Source: Bacteroidales bacterium UBA4417 (GTDB lineage Bacteria > Bacteroidota > Bacteroidia > Bacteroidales > UBA4417). From it: a stretch of DNA of 10,788 bases. The notes beneath the pieces were generated by a model. The model did not search any database, was not told the origin of the DNA, and was given only the letters and a program-made list of their open reading frames with translations. A program made the translations under genes and the position numbers. The first letter of the stretch is position 1; the number at the start of each line of letters is the position of its first letter. This document shows positions 1 to 6,615 of the stretch, one piece after another. The stretch lies in the NCBI GenBank assembly GCA_002389705.1, contig DGQJ01000191.1, forward strand, positions 6,185 to 16,972, read 5' to 3'.

Positions 1-882
1 ACGAAGCAAAACCTTTATACGACCACCTTTATTTACAAAAGCCCTGTAGGCTTCGGGGGTTACAAACATGCGGGTGAAGTCGCGTACAATAAGGGTAATT
101 TGATCTATATTTTTCTGTACCCTCAGGAAATTTAGCAAACTATCGCTTACAGCACCTGTAACAAACAACATTTCACCCGATCCGAAAAGCTTGTCCCGGT
201 ATTTTTCAAGTAAAAAAACCGAAGGAATTCCGAGGTTGGTGATATTCCAGTTGCTGTCGATGGCAAATATTCCGCTTTCCAGTGCCAGGAGCTTGTCATT
301 TATCGGCGATTGAAAAACCTCTATCTGCATAAGCCCGTAAACAAATTTTGTTTTTCGTACCAGGGTGTGCATATTTGGTGATACAGCGGCTCCTGTGGCA
401 AGTATCATGCTTTCGGTAACTGCCGGCGAACCCGGGCTTAAACGCGAAAGGGCTCCGTCGACAATAGTGGTATGCACTCCGTACTGCTGCATATCACTGA
501 TAGTTTGCCGAAGCCAGGTGCTATCTGGAGGTCCTGAAAAAATTACTTTCCCTCTTCCCTTTGCCCTGGCAGTAACCAGTCTGCCCAGCGATGTGCTCCG
601 CCTGCTTACCGCCATTATTTCGGCATCCAGTTGCTTTTCGCGATAATGCTTTTCGGAGGTGACAAAAATAAGATTTTCAAAAAGCTCAATTTCGGGTTTC
701 TGCGTGAAAGAAACCTGGTCAACAGATTCACCATCAATTCCTATGGATGTGAGCGCAAGTTGTTTTCCCGAATGTTCAAGCCTTTTCAGTATATAGTTCA
801 GGCATTCCGTTTTACCGGTGTTCTTTTCGAGCCCGACTATCGACATACTCTTATATTGCAATATGTCACCCGTAAAAGGCAT
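1..882 (-). CDS. kamB: KamB-like P-loop protein of the lysine fermentation operon (partial, C-terminus off the left edge)
   Basis: The frame is open from the ATG at 882 to base 1 (294 residues) and starts 3 nt after the kamA stop, so it is co-transcribed and probably translationally coupled. Residues 15-25 (IVGLEKNTGKT) form a Walker-A-like loop; the last residues (KNTGKT) fit, but the first glycine is one position further away than in canonical GxxxxGKT. Residues 138-147 (TTIVDGALSR) look like a Walker B strand with Asp142. A second possible start is Met13 (846), just before the P-loop. From memory, lysine fermentation clusters carry two genes of unknown function here, kamB (P-loop) and kamC (MutS-like), before kamD/kamE; position and P-loop match kamB. 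A role in assembling or reactivating the B12-dependent lysine 5,6-aminomutase is inference only. The name is less certain than the coding call. Confidence 0.72.
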   Translation of the reverse strand, partial: MPFTGDILQYKSMSIVGLEKNTGKTECLNYILKRLEHSGKQLALTSIGIDGESVDQVSFTQKPEIELFENLIFVTSEKHYREKQLDAEIMAVSRRSTSLGRLVTARAKGRGKVIFSGPPDSTWLRQTISDMQQYGVHTTIVDGALSRLSPGSPAVTESMILATGAAVSPNMHTLVRKTKFVYGLMQIEVFQSPINDKLLALESGIFAIDSNWNITNLGIPSVFLLEKYRDKLFGSGEMLFVTGAVSDSLLNFLRVQKNIDQITLIVRDFTRMFVTPEAYRAFVNKGGRIKVLLR

Positions 883-885
883 TCA

Positions 886-2172
886 TCAGTTGTTTAATAT
901 GTTGTTAACTACTTCTTCGGATTCAACCGAGGAATTGTTTCTGATCTTACGCAGTAAGCCTTCCGGTTCGAGCGACAATTGATCGCCCTGCAACAGCGAG
1001 GCAACACCTTCGGGATTTTTTACCGATACACAATCGGGACAATGGCAATCGCTGGTGTACTCCTCGGGTTGCGAATAGGTTGTGATAACACCTTCGAAAT
1101 TACGCAGCACCACTTTGCCCGGACTTTGCGAAATGAGGTAAGTTGGCATTACCGGTATTTTACCGCCGCCACCGGGTGCATCGACCACAAAAGTGGGTAC
1201 TGCATAACCGGATGTATGCCCGCGTAAGTTCTCAATGATCTCGATCCCTTTTGATACCGGGGTACGGAAATGCGACAGACCCTGCGAAAGGTCGCACTGG
1301 TATATATAATACGGGCGCACCCTTATTTTAACCAGCCCGTGAACCAGGTTTTTCATCACATTAACGCAATCGTTCACACCACGAAGCAGCACAGATTGGT
1401 TACCGAGCGGAATGCCAACATTCGACATACGGTCGCATGCCAGTTTCGATTCAGGGGTTATTTCGTCGGGATGGTTGAAGTGTGTATTGACCCAGATCGG
1501 GTGATATTTCTTAAGCATATTCACCAGGTCGTCGGTAATACGTTGCGGGCAAACTACAGGCGTGCGGGTGCCAATGCGGATAATTTCGACATGCGGTATG
1601 GCACGCAGGCGCTGAATGATTGACTCCAGCATTTTATCGCTAACCATCAGCGCATCGCCACCCGAAAGCAATACATCCCTAACCTGGGGTGTACGGGCAA
1701 TATAATCTATTGCTTGCTGAATCCGGTCGGTAGGAGCCTGGCAGTCGTTTTGCCCGGCAAACCTGCGACGGGTACAGTGGCGGCAATACATGGAACACAT
1801 ATCAGTGATCAGGAACAATACCCGGTCGGGGTAACGATGGGTGAGGCCTGGTACCGGTGAATCGCCGTCTTCGTGCAGGGGATCCAACAGGTCTACCGGG
1901 GACTGATAAAGTTCGAGTCCTGATGGCACTGCCTGTTTGCGGATGGGGCAATTGGGATTATTGGAATCAATAAGTGACAAATAGTAAGGCGTGATGGCCA
2001 TTCGAAGCGTTTCGAGCGACTTTTTAACACCTTCTTCTTCTGATGGCGTAAGGCGAATATATTTCTTAAGCTGGTCAAAAGTCTCAATCCTGTTTTTTAC
2101 CTGCCACTTCCAATCATTCCATTGTTCATCGGTAGCTTCAGGGAAAAATTCTTTTCTTCTGTTTACAGACAT
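886..2172 (-). CDS. kamA: L-lysine 2,3-aminomutase (radical SAM, PLP)
   Basis: KamA interconverts L-lysine and L-beta-lysine, the first step of lysine fermentation. The 428-residue protein has the family's full length (clostridial enzyme about 416). The radical-SAM cluster motif CxxxCxxC is Cys126, Cys130 and Cys133, followed by RHCTRRRFAG. GGDAL (171-175) is the SAM-binding glycine motif. The PLP lysine is Lys338 in DAPGGGGK (331-338). Asp294 (YQCD) and Asp331 match the two aspartates known to hold the substrate amine, and Cys269, Cys376, Cys378 and Cys381 match the structural zinc site of the clostridial enzyme, offset by one residue. All key residues are present, so it should be active. 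It follows kdd after a 199-nt gap with a large hairpin and precedes the kamB-like gene by 3 nt. Confidence 0.97.
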   Translation of the reverse strand: MSVNRRKEFFPEATDEQWNDWKWQVKNRIETFDQLKKYIRLTPSEEEGVKKSLETLRMAITPYYLSLIDSNNPNCPIRKQAVPSGLELYQSPVDLLDPLHEDGDSPVPGLTHRYPDRVLFLITDMCSMYCRHCTRRRFAGQNDCQAPTDRIQQAIDYIARTPQVRDVLLSGGDALMVSDKMLESIIQRLRAIPHVEIIRIGTRTPVVCPQRITDDLVNMLKKYHPIWVNTHFNHPDEITPESKLACDRMSNVGIPLGNQSVLLRGVNDCVNVMKNLVHGLVKIRVRPYYIYQCDLSQGLSHFRTPVSKGIEIIENLRGHTSGYAVPTFVVDAPGGGGKIPVMPTYLISQSPGKVVLRNFEGVITTYSQPEEYTSDCHCPDCVSVKNPEGVASLLQGDQLSLEPEGLLRKIRNNSSVESEEVVNNILNN

Positions 2173-2260
2173 TTGCGTTCTATTTTTATTGTTGTATTTC
2201 TGCCGTTTTAAGGCTTCAAATGATTAAAATATGCTGTGGTAATTAATCGGTTCATTGGAA

Positions 2261-2303
2261 CAAGCGGCTGAACCGGCATTTGATTACCGGATTCAGCCGT
2301 TTG
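2261..2303 (-). promoter_or_regulatory. intercistronic hairpin between kdd and kamA
   Basis: CGGCTGAACCGG at 2265-2276 is complementary to 2287-2299 with one bulged A (2291). The stem extends outward through a G-T wobble to CAA (2261-2263) paired with TTG (2301-2303), giving about 16 base pairs around a 10-nt loop. Neither strand shows a T-tract after the stem, so it is not a standard terminator. It lies in the only long gap of the operon. Likely roles are mRNA processing, protection of the upstream message, or partial attenuation of kamA. No good TAnnTTTG promoter for kamA was seen between it and the kamA start. Confidence 0.55.
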
Positions 2304-2371
2304 CTGTATGTGCTGATTATTGTGAAGTAATGCACTCATTTGCCTGGCGAAAACCTTTGGCAGGATTTGTA

Positions 2372-3412
2372 TTATGCATAAAGTTCAGTGAATACTTTTC
2401 GCAGGGAGTCGCATTCGCGAAGCAGTTGCAGTGTAATTTCGGCATGTCCTTTGGTATAACCGTTGCCAACAATCATGGTAACATCGCTTCCAACGCCTTC
2501 GGCACCCAGGGCAGCTTTGGTAAAACTGGTAGCCATGGAGAAGAAATACACTGTGCCGGTATCCTTAGTACACAGGATGCTGGTCATTTCGGTATCGGGG
2601 ATGTTCACATTGTTGATGGTAATGTCGCAAAGTTGCCCGTCGGTAATTTCTTCAATTTTCTCGAGAACAGGAACCGGTACAGTAGCATCAGCTGTAAAAA
2701 TATGATCGCAGAAACCCAGTTCTTCGAGGCGGTGTGCGCTTTTCTCGCTGCCACAAAGGCCAATTACTTTACCGGTTACGCCGGCACGTTTTTTTGCTTC
2801 GTAACAGCAGAGCATACCCGATTTACCACCGGCACCAATAATAAGAACGGTATCGCCGGGTTTCACGAGTCTTGCCGTTTGTGCTGGTGCACCGGCAACA
2901 TCAAGCGCCGACAATGCCAGTTTTTCGGGCATATCGGCAGGTATTTTGGCATAAATACCACTTTCGAACAAAATTGCTTTCCCTTCAATATCAACCTGGT
3001 CGACATTTTTGCGGATGGCTTTTATTTTATCGATACGCAACGGGGTGAGCGATAACGAAACCAGGGTAGCAATTTTATCACCTACTTTCAGATCGGTTTT
3101 TCCTTCGAGGGCGGTTCCGATTTTTTCGACCGTGCCCAGCAACATACCTCCCGAACCTGTAACCGGGTTGCGGTGTTTGCCCTGTTTTGCAACGATATCG
3201 AGCATAATTTCAGCAATTTTGCTTTCGTCTCCGCCAGCTTGCTCTTTTATTTGTGTGAAACTGGCCGAATCTACATTTAAGGTCTGAACATTGATCAAAA
3301 TCTCGTTATCGTAGATTTCGTCCATGTTATTATCAATTTTATTTGCCGGCTGCGGCAAAACGCCTTTGGGTTCAATTACGCGGTGAATACCGTATTTATT
3401 TCCTTTTTTCAT
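2372..3412 (-). CDS. kdd: L-erythro-3,5-diaminohexanoate dehydrogenase
   Basis: Kdd oxidatively deaminates 3,5-diaminohexanoate to 5-amino-3-oxohexanoate using NAD(P)+. I chose the ATG at 3412 (346 residues, MKKGNKYGIHRVIEPKG). The frame is open to 3499, but the extra 29 residues overlap the end of kce and do not look like this family. The sequence reads as a zinc-less MDR-type dehydrogenase: an N-terminal GroES-like part with GSGGMLLGTV (about 86-95), then a Rossmann fold with VLIIGAGGKSG (about 189-199) as the dinucleotide loop. It sits between kce (43 nt upstream) and kamA, its place in known lysine fermentation clusters. No break or missing motif is seen. Confidence 0.95.
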   Translation of the reverse strand: MKKGNKYGIHRVIEPKGVLPQPANKIDNNMDEIYDNEILINVQTLNVDSASFTQIKEQAGGDESKIAEIMLDIVAKQGKHRNPVTGSGGMLLGTVEKIGTALEGKTDLKVGDKIATLVSLSLTPLRIDKIKAIRKNVDQVDIEGKAILFESGIYAKIPADMPEKLALSALDVAGAPAQTARLVKPGDTVLIIGAGGKSGMLCCYEAKKRAGVTGKVIGLCGSEKSAHRLEELGFCDHIFTADATVPVPVLEKIEEITDGQLCDITINNVNIPDTEMTSILCTKDTGTVYFFSMATSFTKAALGAEGVGSDVTMIVGNGYTKGHAEITLQLLRECDSLRKVFTELYA

Positions 3413-3455
3413 TCTGTTAAAGCTATTAATGTTTGTATCAATTTTTTTGAAAATA

Positions 3456-4274
3456 TTATACCAGCCCAAGTATGCGGCGTGCTTCGGCGGGAGTGGCAAT
3501 TTCGCGACCCAGCTCTTTGGCCATGCGCACTACTTTAGCCACGAGTTCACCATTCGATTTGGCAAGTACACCTTTCGACAGATATACGTTGTCCTCGAAA
3601 CCAACCCTTACGTGTCCGCCATCGATAATTGCAGCCATGGCAAGTGGGAACTCGTAGCGGCCAACACCGGCAACGGTATAGGTGGCATCGCCGGGAATAC
3701 TTCCGCGCATAAACACGAAGTCGCGCAATTCGCCCGATATGCCCCCGTTAACACCCATCACAAAATCGAAATGCATGGGTTTATTGATGAAGCCTTTCTT
3801 TTGCAGGCGCAGTGCCATATCGATCATGCTCTTATCAAATACCTCCAGTTCCGGCTTTATACCCAGGCTGATCATTCGTTCGCCAAAGTACTTAATGGTG
3901 TTCTCGGTGTTCATAAACACTTCGTCGCCGCCAAAATTGAGGGTACCACAGTCGAGGGTAGCCATTTCGGGTTTCAGTTCAGTAGGCTGCAGGCGTTCGT
4001 CGTTGGACATGCCAACGGCACCACCGGTTGAGGGCTGTATGATAACATCAGGGATCACGGCCTTAATGGCGTTTATCATTTCGCTGAACCTAGCCTTGTC
4101 CTGGGTTGGCGTTCCGTCGTCGTAACGCACATGCAGGTGAATTATGCTTGCGCCTGCATCGTAGGCTGATTTGGCTTCGCGTACAATTTCCTCAACGGTA
4201 TAAGGAACAGCCGGGTTGTGCTCCTTCAGCACTTCGGCGCCGCAGATAGCTGCTGTGATGATCAGTTTTTCCAT
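3456..4274 (-). CDS. kce: 3-keto-5-aminohexanoate cleavage enzyme (BKACE family)
   Basis: Kce condenses 5-amino-3-oxohexanoate with acetyl-CoA and cleaves it to L-3-aminobutyryl-CoA and acetoacetate. The protein has 272 residues, normal for the DUF849/BKACE family. HLHVR at 46-50 gives zinc ligands His46 and His48. GFEDN (225-229) gives Glu227 as the third ligand, with Arg223 just before it in the position of the catalytic arginine. Glu14 and Ser82 (PSTGG) also match residues known from the Cloacimonas enzyme. The start MEKLIITAAICGAE is typical. It lies 12 nt after kal and 43 nt before kdd on the same strand. This motif set and the neighbours make lysine fermentation the likely activity among the many BKACE specificities. 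Confidence 0.96.
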   Translation of the reverse strand: MEKLIITAAICGAEVLKEHNPAVPYTVEEIVREAKSAYDAGASIIHLHVRYDDGTPTQDKARFSEMINAIKAVIPDVIIQPSTGGAVGMSNDERLQPTELKPEMATLDCGTLNFGGDEVFMNTENTIKYFGERMISLGIKPELEVFDKSMIDMALRLQKKGFINKPMHFDFVMGVNGGISGELRDFVFMRGSIPGDATYTVAGVGRYEFPLAMAAIIDGGHVRVGFEDNVYLSKGVLAKSNGELVAKVVRMAKELGREIATPAEARRILGLV

Positions 4275-4286
4275 GCAGAAGAAGAA

Positions 4287-4679
4287 TTATTTGTTATTAC
4301 GCTGATTTTTTAATGGAACCACACAGGTGCCGCTGGCCTTGCAAACAACTACGTGCTGAACAAGCACATCAGCTGCCGAATCCGAAATATCGGGGCGTGG
4401 CGCAATTACCTTGCGGGCTTCAAAATTCATTTTACGTGAAGTATTACCAATTTGTGTGATCTCTCCAACAGCTTCAATATAATCGCCGGCATACACCGGG
4501 GCAATAAATTCAACATTGTCGTAAGCCTTAAAAAGACCTTCGTCGCCATCATTTTGAATCAGTAATTCAGTGGCTACATCGCCGAAGAGCTGAAGCATTT
4601 TGGCGCCATCCACCAGGTTGCCGCCATAATGTGCATCGTGCGAACTCATGCGCAGCCTTATCATCGATTGTGGTTTCAT
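4287..4679 (-). CDS. kal: 3-aminobutyryl-CoA ammonia-lyase (hotdog fold)
   Basis: Kal eliminates ammonia from L-3-aminobutyryl-CoA to give crotonyl-CoA. The 130-residue length and single-domain hotdog pattern fit. The N-terminal segment [20 protein letters not shown] (6-25) is the characteristic start, with His14, Asp15 and His17 as likely active-site residues. It is followed by the central hotdog helix ([16 protein letters not shown]) and the strand [16 protein letters not shown]. Met6 and Met11 are other in-frame starts, but Met1 at 4679 leaves 19 nt after atoD, consistent with tight operon packing. Without the context it could be taken for a generic thioesterase, but the neighbours and the HDAHYGG motif support Kal. 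Confidence 0.93.
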   Translation of the reverse strand: MKPQSMIRLRMSSHDAHYGGNLVDGAKMLQLFGDVATELLIQNDGDEGLFKAYDNVEFIAPVYAGDYIEAVGEITQIGNTSRKMNFEARKVIAPRPDISDSAADVLVQHVVVCKASGTCVVPLKNQRNNK

Positions 4680-4698
4680 ACTATTTCGTGTATTTCGG

Positions 4699-5346
4699 TT
4701 AGTTATTAACTATAAAATCGACAAAAATGCCCGGCGTATGCACATGTTCCATGCAGATGCGGCCGGTTTCAACCAGGTTTTCAACTTCAGCTATTACCAG
4801 GTCGGTAGCTGTAGCCATGAGCGGGTTGAAATTTTGTGAATTTCCCCTGTAAATCAGGTTTCCCTCGTGATCGCCTTTGTTTGCACCAATCAGTGCAATA
4901 TCGGCACGCAAGGGTTTTTCGAGCAGGAATTGTTTGCCGTCAACGGTAACTATTTCCTTCCCTTCTGCTACCATGGTTCCGAGCCCGGTAGGTGTAAGAA
5001 AACCACCCAAACCGGCACCGCCGGCGCGAACCCGCTCGGCCAATGTGCCCTGTGGTACAAATTCAACTTCAAGTTCGCCGTTATTCAGCTGCTCCTGAGT
5101 AGCAGGGTTGGTGCCAATGTGCGATGTAATTACTTTTTTCACCTGCCGGTTTGCAACTAGCCTGCCAACACCTTTATCAGGGAATGCAGTATCGTTACAG
5201 ATTATCGTCAGATCCTTCACATTGGCTTTTACAAGTGCATCAATAATCCGGGGAGGTGTTCCGCTGGCCATAAAACCACCAACCATTATTACTGAGCCAT
5301 CTTTAATTTTTGCAACTGCATCTTCGAGCGGAATAAGCTTACTCAT
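4699..5346 (-). CDS. atoD: butyryl-CoA:acetoacetate CoA-transferase, alpha subunit
   Basis: This is the alpha (A) subunit of a two-subunit class I CoA-transferase, which here would move CoA from butyryl-CoA to the acetoacetate released by Kce, giving butyrate and acetoacetyl-CoA. The 215 residues are close to the usual 215-220. Signatures are GGFMASGTP (23-31), SHIGTNP (75-81), the glycine-rich [18 protein letters not shown] (98-115), GNLIYRG (162-168) and [18 protein letters not shown] (172-189). The catalytic glutamate is on the beta subunit, which is not in the window. It is the first gene of the operon, 163 nt after the proposed -7 element. In Porphyromonas-type clusters, as I recall, the beta subunit lies at the far end of the operon, after kamDE. 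Confidence 0.93.
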   Translation of the reverse strand: MSKLIPLEDAVAKIKDGSVIMVGGFMASGTPPRIIDALVKANVKDLTIICNDTAFPDKGVGRLVANRQVKKVITSHIGTNPATQEQLNNGELEVEFVPQGTLAERVRAGGAGLGGFLTPTGLGTMVAEGKEIVTVDGKQFLLEKPLRADIALIGANKGDHEGNLIYRGNSQNFNPLMATATDLVIAEVENLVETGRICMEHVHTPGIFVDFIVNN

Positions 5347-5462
5347 TTTCGTATTCTGTTTTTTTATGGGTTATACACCCGGCACAATTAATCATTTCAG
5401 TTCTATAGGATTAGATTATAACGCTTCCTGCCCCTGTTACTCTTGCTGCGTTCTACGGCTAT

Positions 5463-5504
5463 CAAATTCAACCAAAAAACGGGTTTAAAAACCCGCTGAA
5501 TTTG
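5463..5504 (-). promoter_or_regulatory. nested inverted repeat in the lysine operon leader (attenuator-like)
   Basis: On the minus strand the proposed transcript begins near 5502-5504 and reads into an arm of CAAATTCA (5504-5497), then CGGGTTTTTAAACCCG (5495-5480), which can form a 6-bp stem with a tetraloop, then TTTTTT (5479-5474), then TGAATTTG (5470-5463), the exact complement of the first arm. The inner hairpin plus T6 looks like a small intrinsic terminator placed 10-35 nt after the start. The outer arms could form an alternative closing stem. It could also be read as a DNA operator palindrome just downstream of the promoter. Only the repeat symmetry is directly seen; function is inferred. 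Confidence 0.5.
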
Positions 5505-5508
5505 GAAG

Positions 5509-5538
5509 TAAAGGTAGTAATATTTTATTTGTGCTCAA
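5509..5538 (-). promoter_or_regulatory. Bacteroidota-type promoter of the lysine operon
   Basis: On the minus strand TTG (5538-5536) is followed by exactly 19 nt and TACCTTTA (5516-5509), one mismatch from TAnnTTTG. Spacing and composition match the Bacteroidota -33/-7 promoter. The start would fall near 5502-5504, leaving a leader of about 155 nt before atoD. Confidence 0.6.
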
Positions 5539-5850
5539 TGTTTTTAAAAAAGTCGTGAAAGCCTTATCAATATTACGTTTCAGAAACAAATTCGATGTAT
5601 TGCCTTCCATGATCTACTTAAATTTCGTCAGAGAATCACTTAAAATTCGCAATAAATTGATACCACTTACCGGGCATATTTAAAATAATATTTTTAACAC
5701 TTAAATGCAAGAATTAGAATCCACTACCGCATTTATGGCAAACAGTTCAATCATTCCGCAGGTATACACGAAGATCAATTTGATATATAAGCCCACCATC
5801 TGAATTGAGCTGCACCTCGAAAATTATCAGTTTGACTGTTATTGCAGCTA

Positions 5851-5910
5851 ATGCAGGCTGCATCCAAATTTTTATACAAAGGCAGCTTATCTTACCTTTG
5901 CATCCAAATT
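5851..5910. repeat. palindrome and 40-bp-spaced direct repeats around the thioesterase promoter
   Basis: ATGCAGGCTGCAT (5851-5863) is a perfect 6-bp inverted repeat around one base. GCATCCAAATT occurs twice, at 5860-5870 and 5900-5910, exactly 40 bp apart, bracketing the -7 element. CAAAGG (5877-5882) and CCTTTG (5895-5900) form a further inverted repeat that includes part of the -7 element. These are plausible operator sites for a regulator, though none matches a binding site I know. Confidence 0.45.
5893..5900 (+). promoter_or_regulatory. -7 element of the thioesterase gene
   Basis: TACCTTTG is a perfect TAnnTTTG. A TTG at the right distance upstream is lacking (the position holds a T-run at 5869-5873), so a regulator may help. 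The transcript would start near 5904, about 15 nt before the ATG at 5920, which argues against the longer frame starting at 5842 or 5851. Confidence 0.6.
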
Positions 5911-5919
5911 CATGATAAA

Positions 5920-6357
5920 ATGGTAAACTGTCCGCCTTTCAAAAGTATAATACCCATACAGGTACGGTTTAACGATGTCGACGTGCTGGGGCATGTTTCA
6001 AATACCGTATACCAGAATTACTATGATGCCGGCAAACTGCATTATTTCGAAGAGGTGCTGCCGGATATGGATTATATCAGCAAGGGTGTAATTGCAGCAT
6101 CCGTTAAGATCGATTACCTGAAACCGATTTTTATGAAGACCCGTATTTTGGTTGAAACGCATGTAACTCATATCGGGAATAAAAGCCTAACCATGGAGCA
6201 TCAGCTGGTTGAGGAGTTTTCGGGAGAAATTTTATCAACCTGCACGGTAGTATTGGTTTGTTTCGATTTCAAAACCCAGAAAAGTATTCCGTTGCCCGAG
6301 GCCTGGAAAAAACAGATTATGATTTACGATACGGATGTACTTGTAAAAACCGAATAA
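5920..6357 (+). CDS. 4HBT/YbgC-type acyl-CoA thioesterase (hotdog fold)
   Basis: The 145-residue protein from the ATG at 5920 (MVNCPPFKSIIPIQVRF) is a single hotdog domain. VRFNDVDVLGHVSNTVYQNYYDAGKLHYF (15-43) is the 4-hydroxybenzoyl-CoA thioesterase signature, with Asp21 at the position of the catalytic aspartate. The conserved central strand is IAASVKIDYLKPI. The frame is open further upstream (TTG 5842, ATG 5851), but those starts would place the coding region across a perfect -7 promoter element and add residues foreign to the family. It hydrolyses an acyl-CoA, substrate unknown. It is divergent from the lysine operon, so a role in clearing butyryl-, crotonyl- or acetoacetyl-CoA is possible but not shown. 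There is no signal peptide or membrane segment. Confidence 0.85.
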   Translation: MVNCPPFKSIIPIQVRFNDVDVLGHVSNTVYQNYYDAGKLHYFEEVLPDMDYISKGVIAASVKIDYLKPIFMKTRILVETHVTHIGNKSLTMEHQLVEEFSGEILSTCTVVLVCFDFKTQKSIPLPEAWKKQIMIYDTDVLVKTE

Positions 6358-6474
6358 GGAATGTATTCACGAGTAGTAATGGCTGTTTCGTAAATCTATG
6401 CTCACATTGTGTCAAGCCCTGGCGCAGCACTTCATTCATCAAAATACCTCTTACCAGAAAATTTAATAAAAATG

Positions 6475-6514
6475 TTACCCGGCTATGCATAATGCCCGGG
6501 TAATGAACTGTTTT
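6475..6514 (+). terminator. possible terminator downstream of the thioesterase
   Basis: TTACCCGG (6475-6482) pairs with CCGGGTAA (6496-6503) around a 13-nt loop. A weak T-run (GTTTTAT, about 6510-6516) follows after a 6-nt gap. The stem is good but the loop is long and the T-tract offset, so it is a moderate candidate. The 117 nt between the thioesterase stop and this stem hold nothing I recognise. Confidence 0.4.
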
Positions 6515-6538
6515 ATAAATGGTTGATTTATAACTTCA

Positions 6539-6570
6539 TTTGCAACTCTCCGTTTTTTGTCGTAACTTAG
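6539..6570 (+). promoter_or_regulatory. Bacteroidota-type promoter of the interrupted two-domain TPR gene
   Basis: TTTG (6539-6542), 20 nt, then TAACTTAG (6563-6570), one mismatch from TAnnTTTG. The start would be near 6575, about 40 nt before the ATG at 6616. The spacing fits the consensus. Confidence 0.4.
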
Positions 6571-6606
6571 GAAGTAATTACGGGCACTTATTATAAATTT
6601 AAAAAT

Positions 6607-6611
6607 GGAGG
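6607..6611 (+). promoter_or_regulatory. strong Shine-Dalgarno GGAGG before the ATG at 6616
   Basis: GGAGG lies 4 nt before the ATG. Such strong sites are uncommon in Bacteroidota and absent from the other genes in this window. It fixes the start of the interrupted gene and shows that its translation signal is intact. Confidence 0.6.
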
Positions 6612-6615
6612 AAAA

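Larger units (their letters stand above)
5347..5919. other. 573-nt non-coding divergent promoter region
   Basis: No credible coding frame is present between atoD and the thioesterase. The left part (5347-5508) is the lysine operon leader, holding the nested inverted repeat. The operon promoter follows. About 5540-5840 is AT-rich with no motif I can name. The right part (5851-5910) holds a palindrome, an 11-bp direct repeat and the thioesterase -7 element. The whole stretch is long for this tightly packed window, which suggests regulated divergent promoters. Confidence 0.6.

Noticed and set aside
2255-3055. Long plus-strand open frame of 266 codons
   Set aside because: It lies opposite kdd, is rich in Cys, Phe and His typical of antisense frames here, and shows no family signature.
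3413-3499. N-terminal extension of Kdd by 29 residues
   Set aside because: It overlaps the 3' end of kce and does not resemble the family; the ATG at 3412 gives the usual length.
5400-5465. SRP-RNA-like string on the minus strand (GCAGCAAGAGTAACAG)
   Set aside because: It recalls the 3' side of the small SRP RNA core, but the complementary 5' strand and the GGAAG tetraloop context are missing, so no SRP hairpin can form.
5347-5508. Lysine riboswitch (L box) in the operon leader
   Set aside because: The leader is short and lacks the multi-helix lysine aptamer core; only the nested hairpin is seen, and such aptamers are not expected in front of catabolic Bacteroidota operons.
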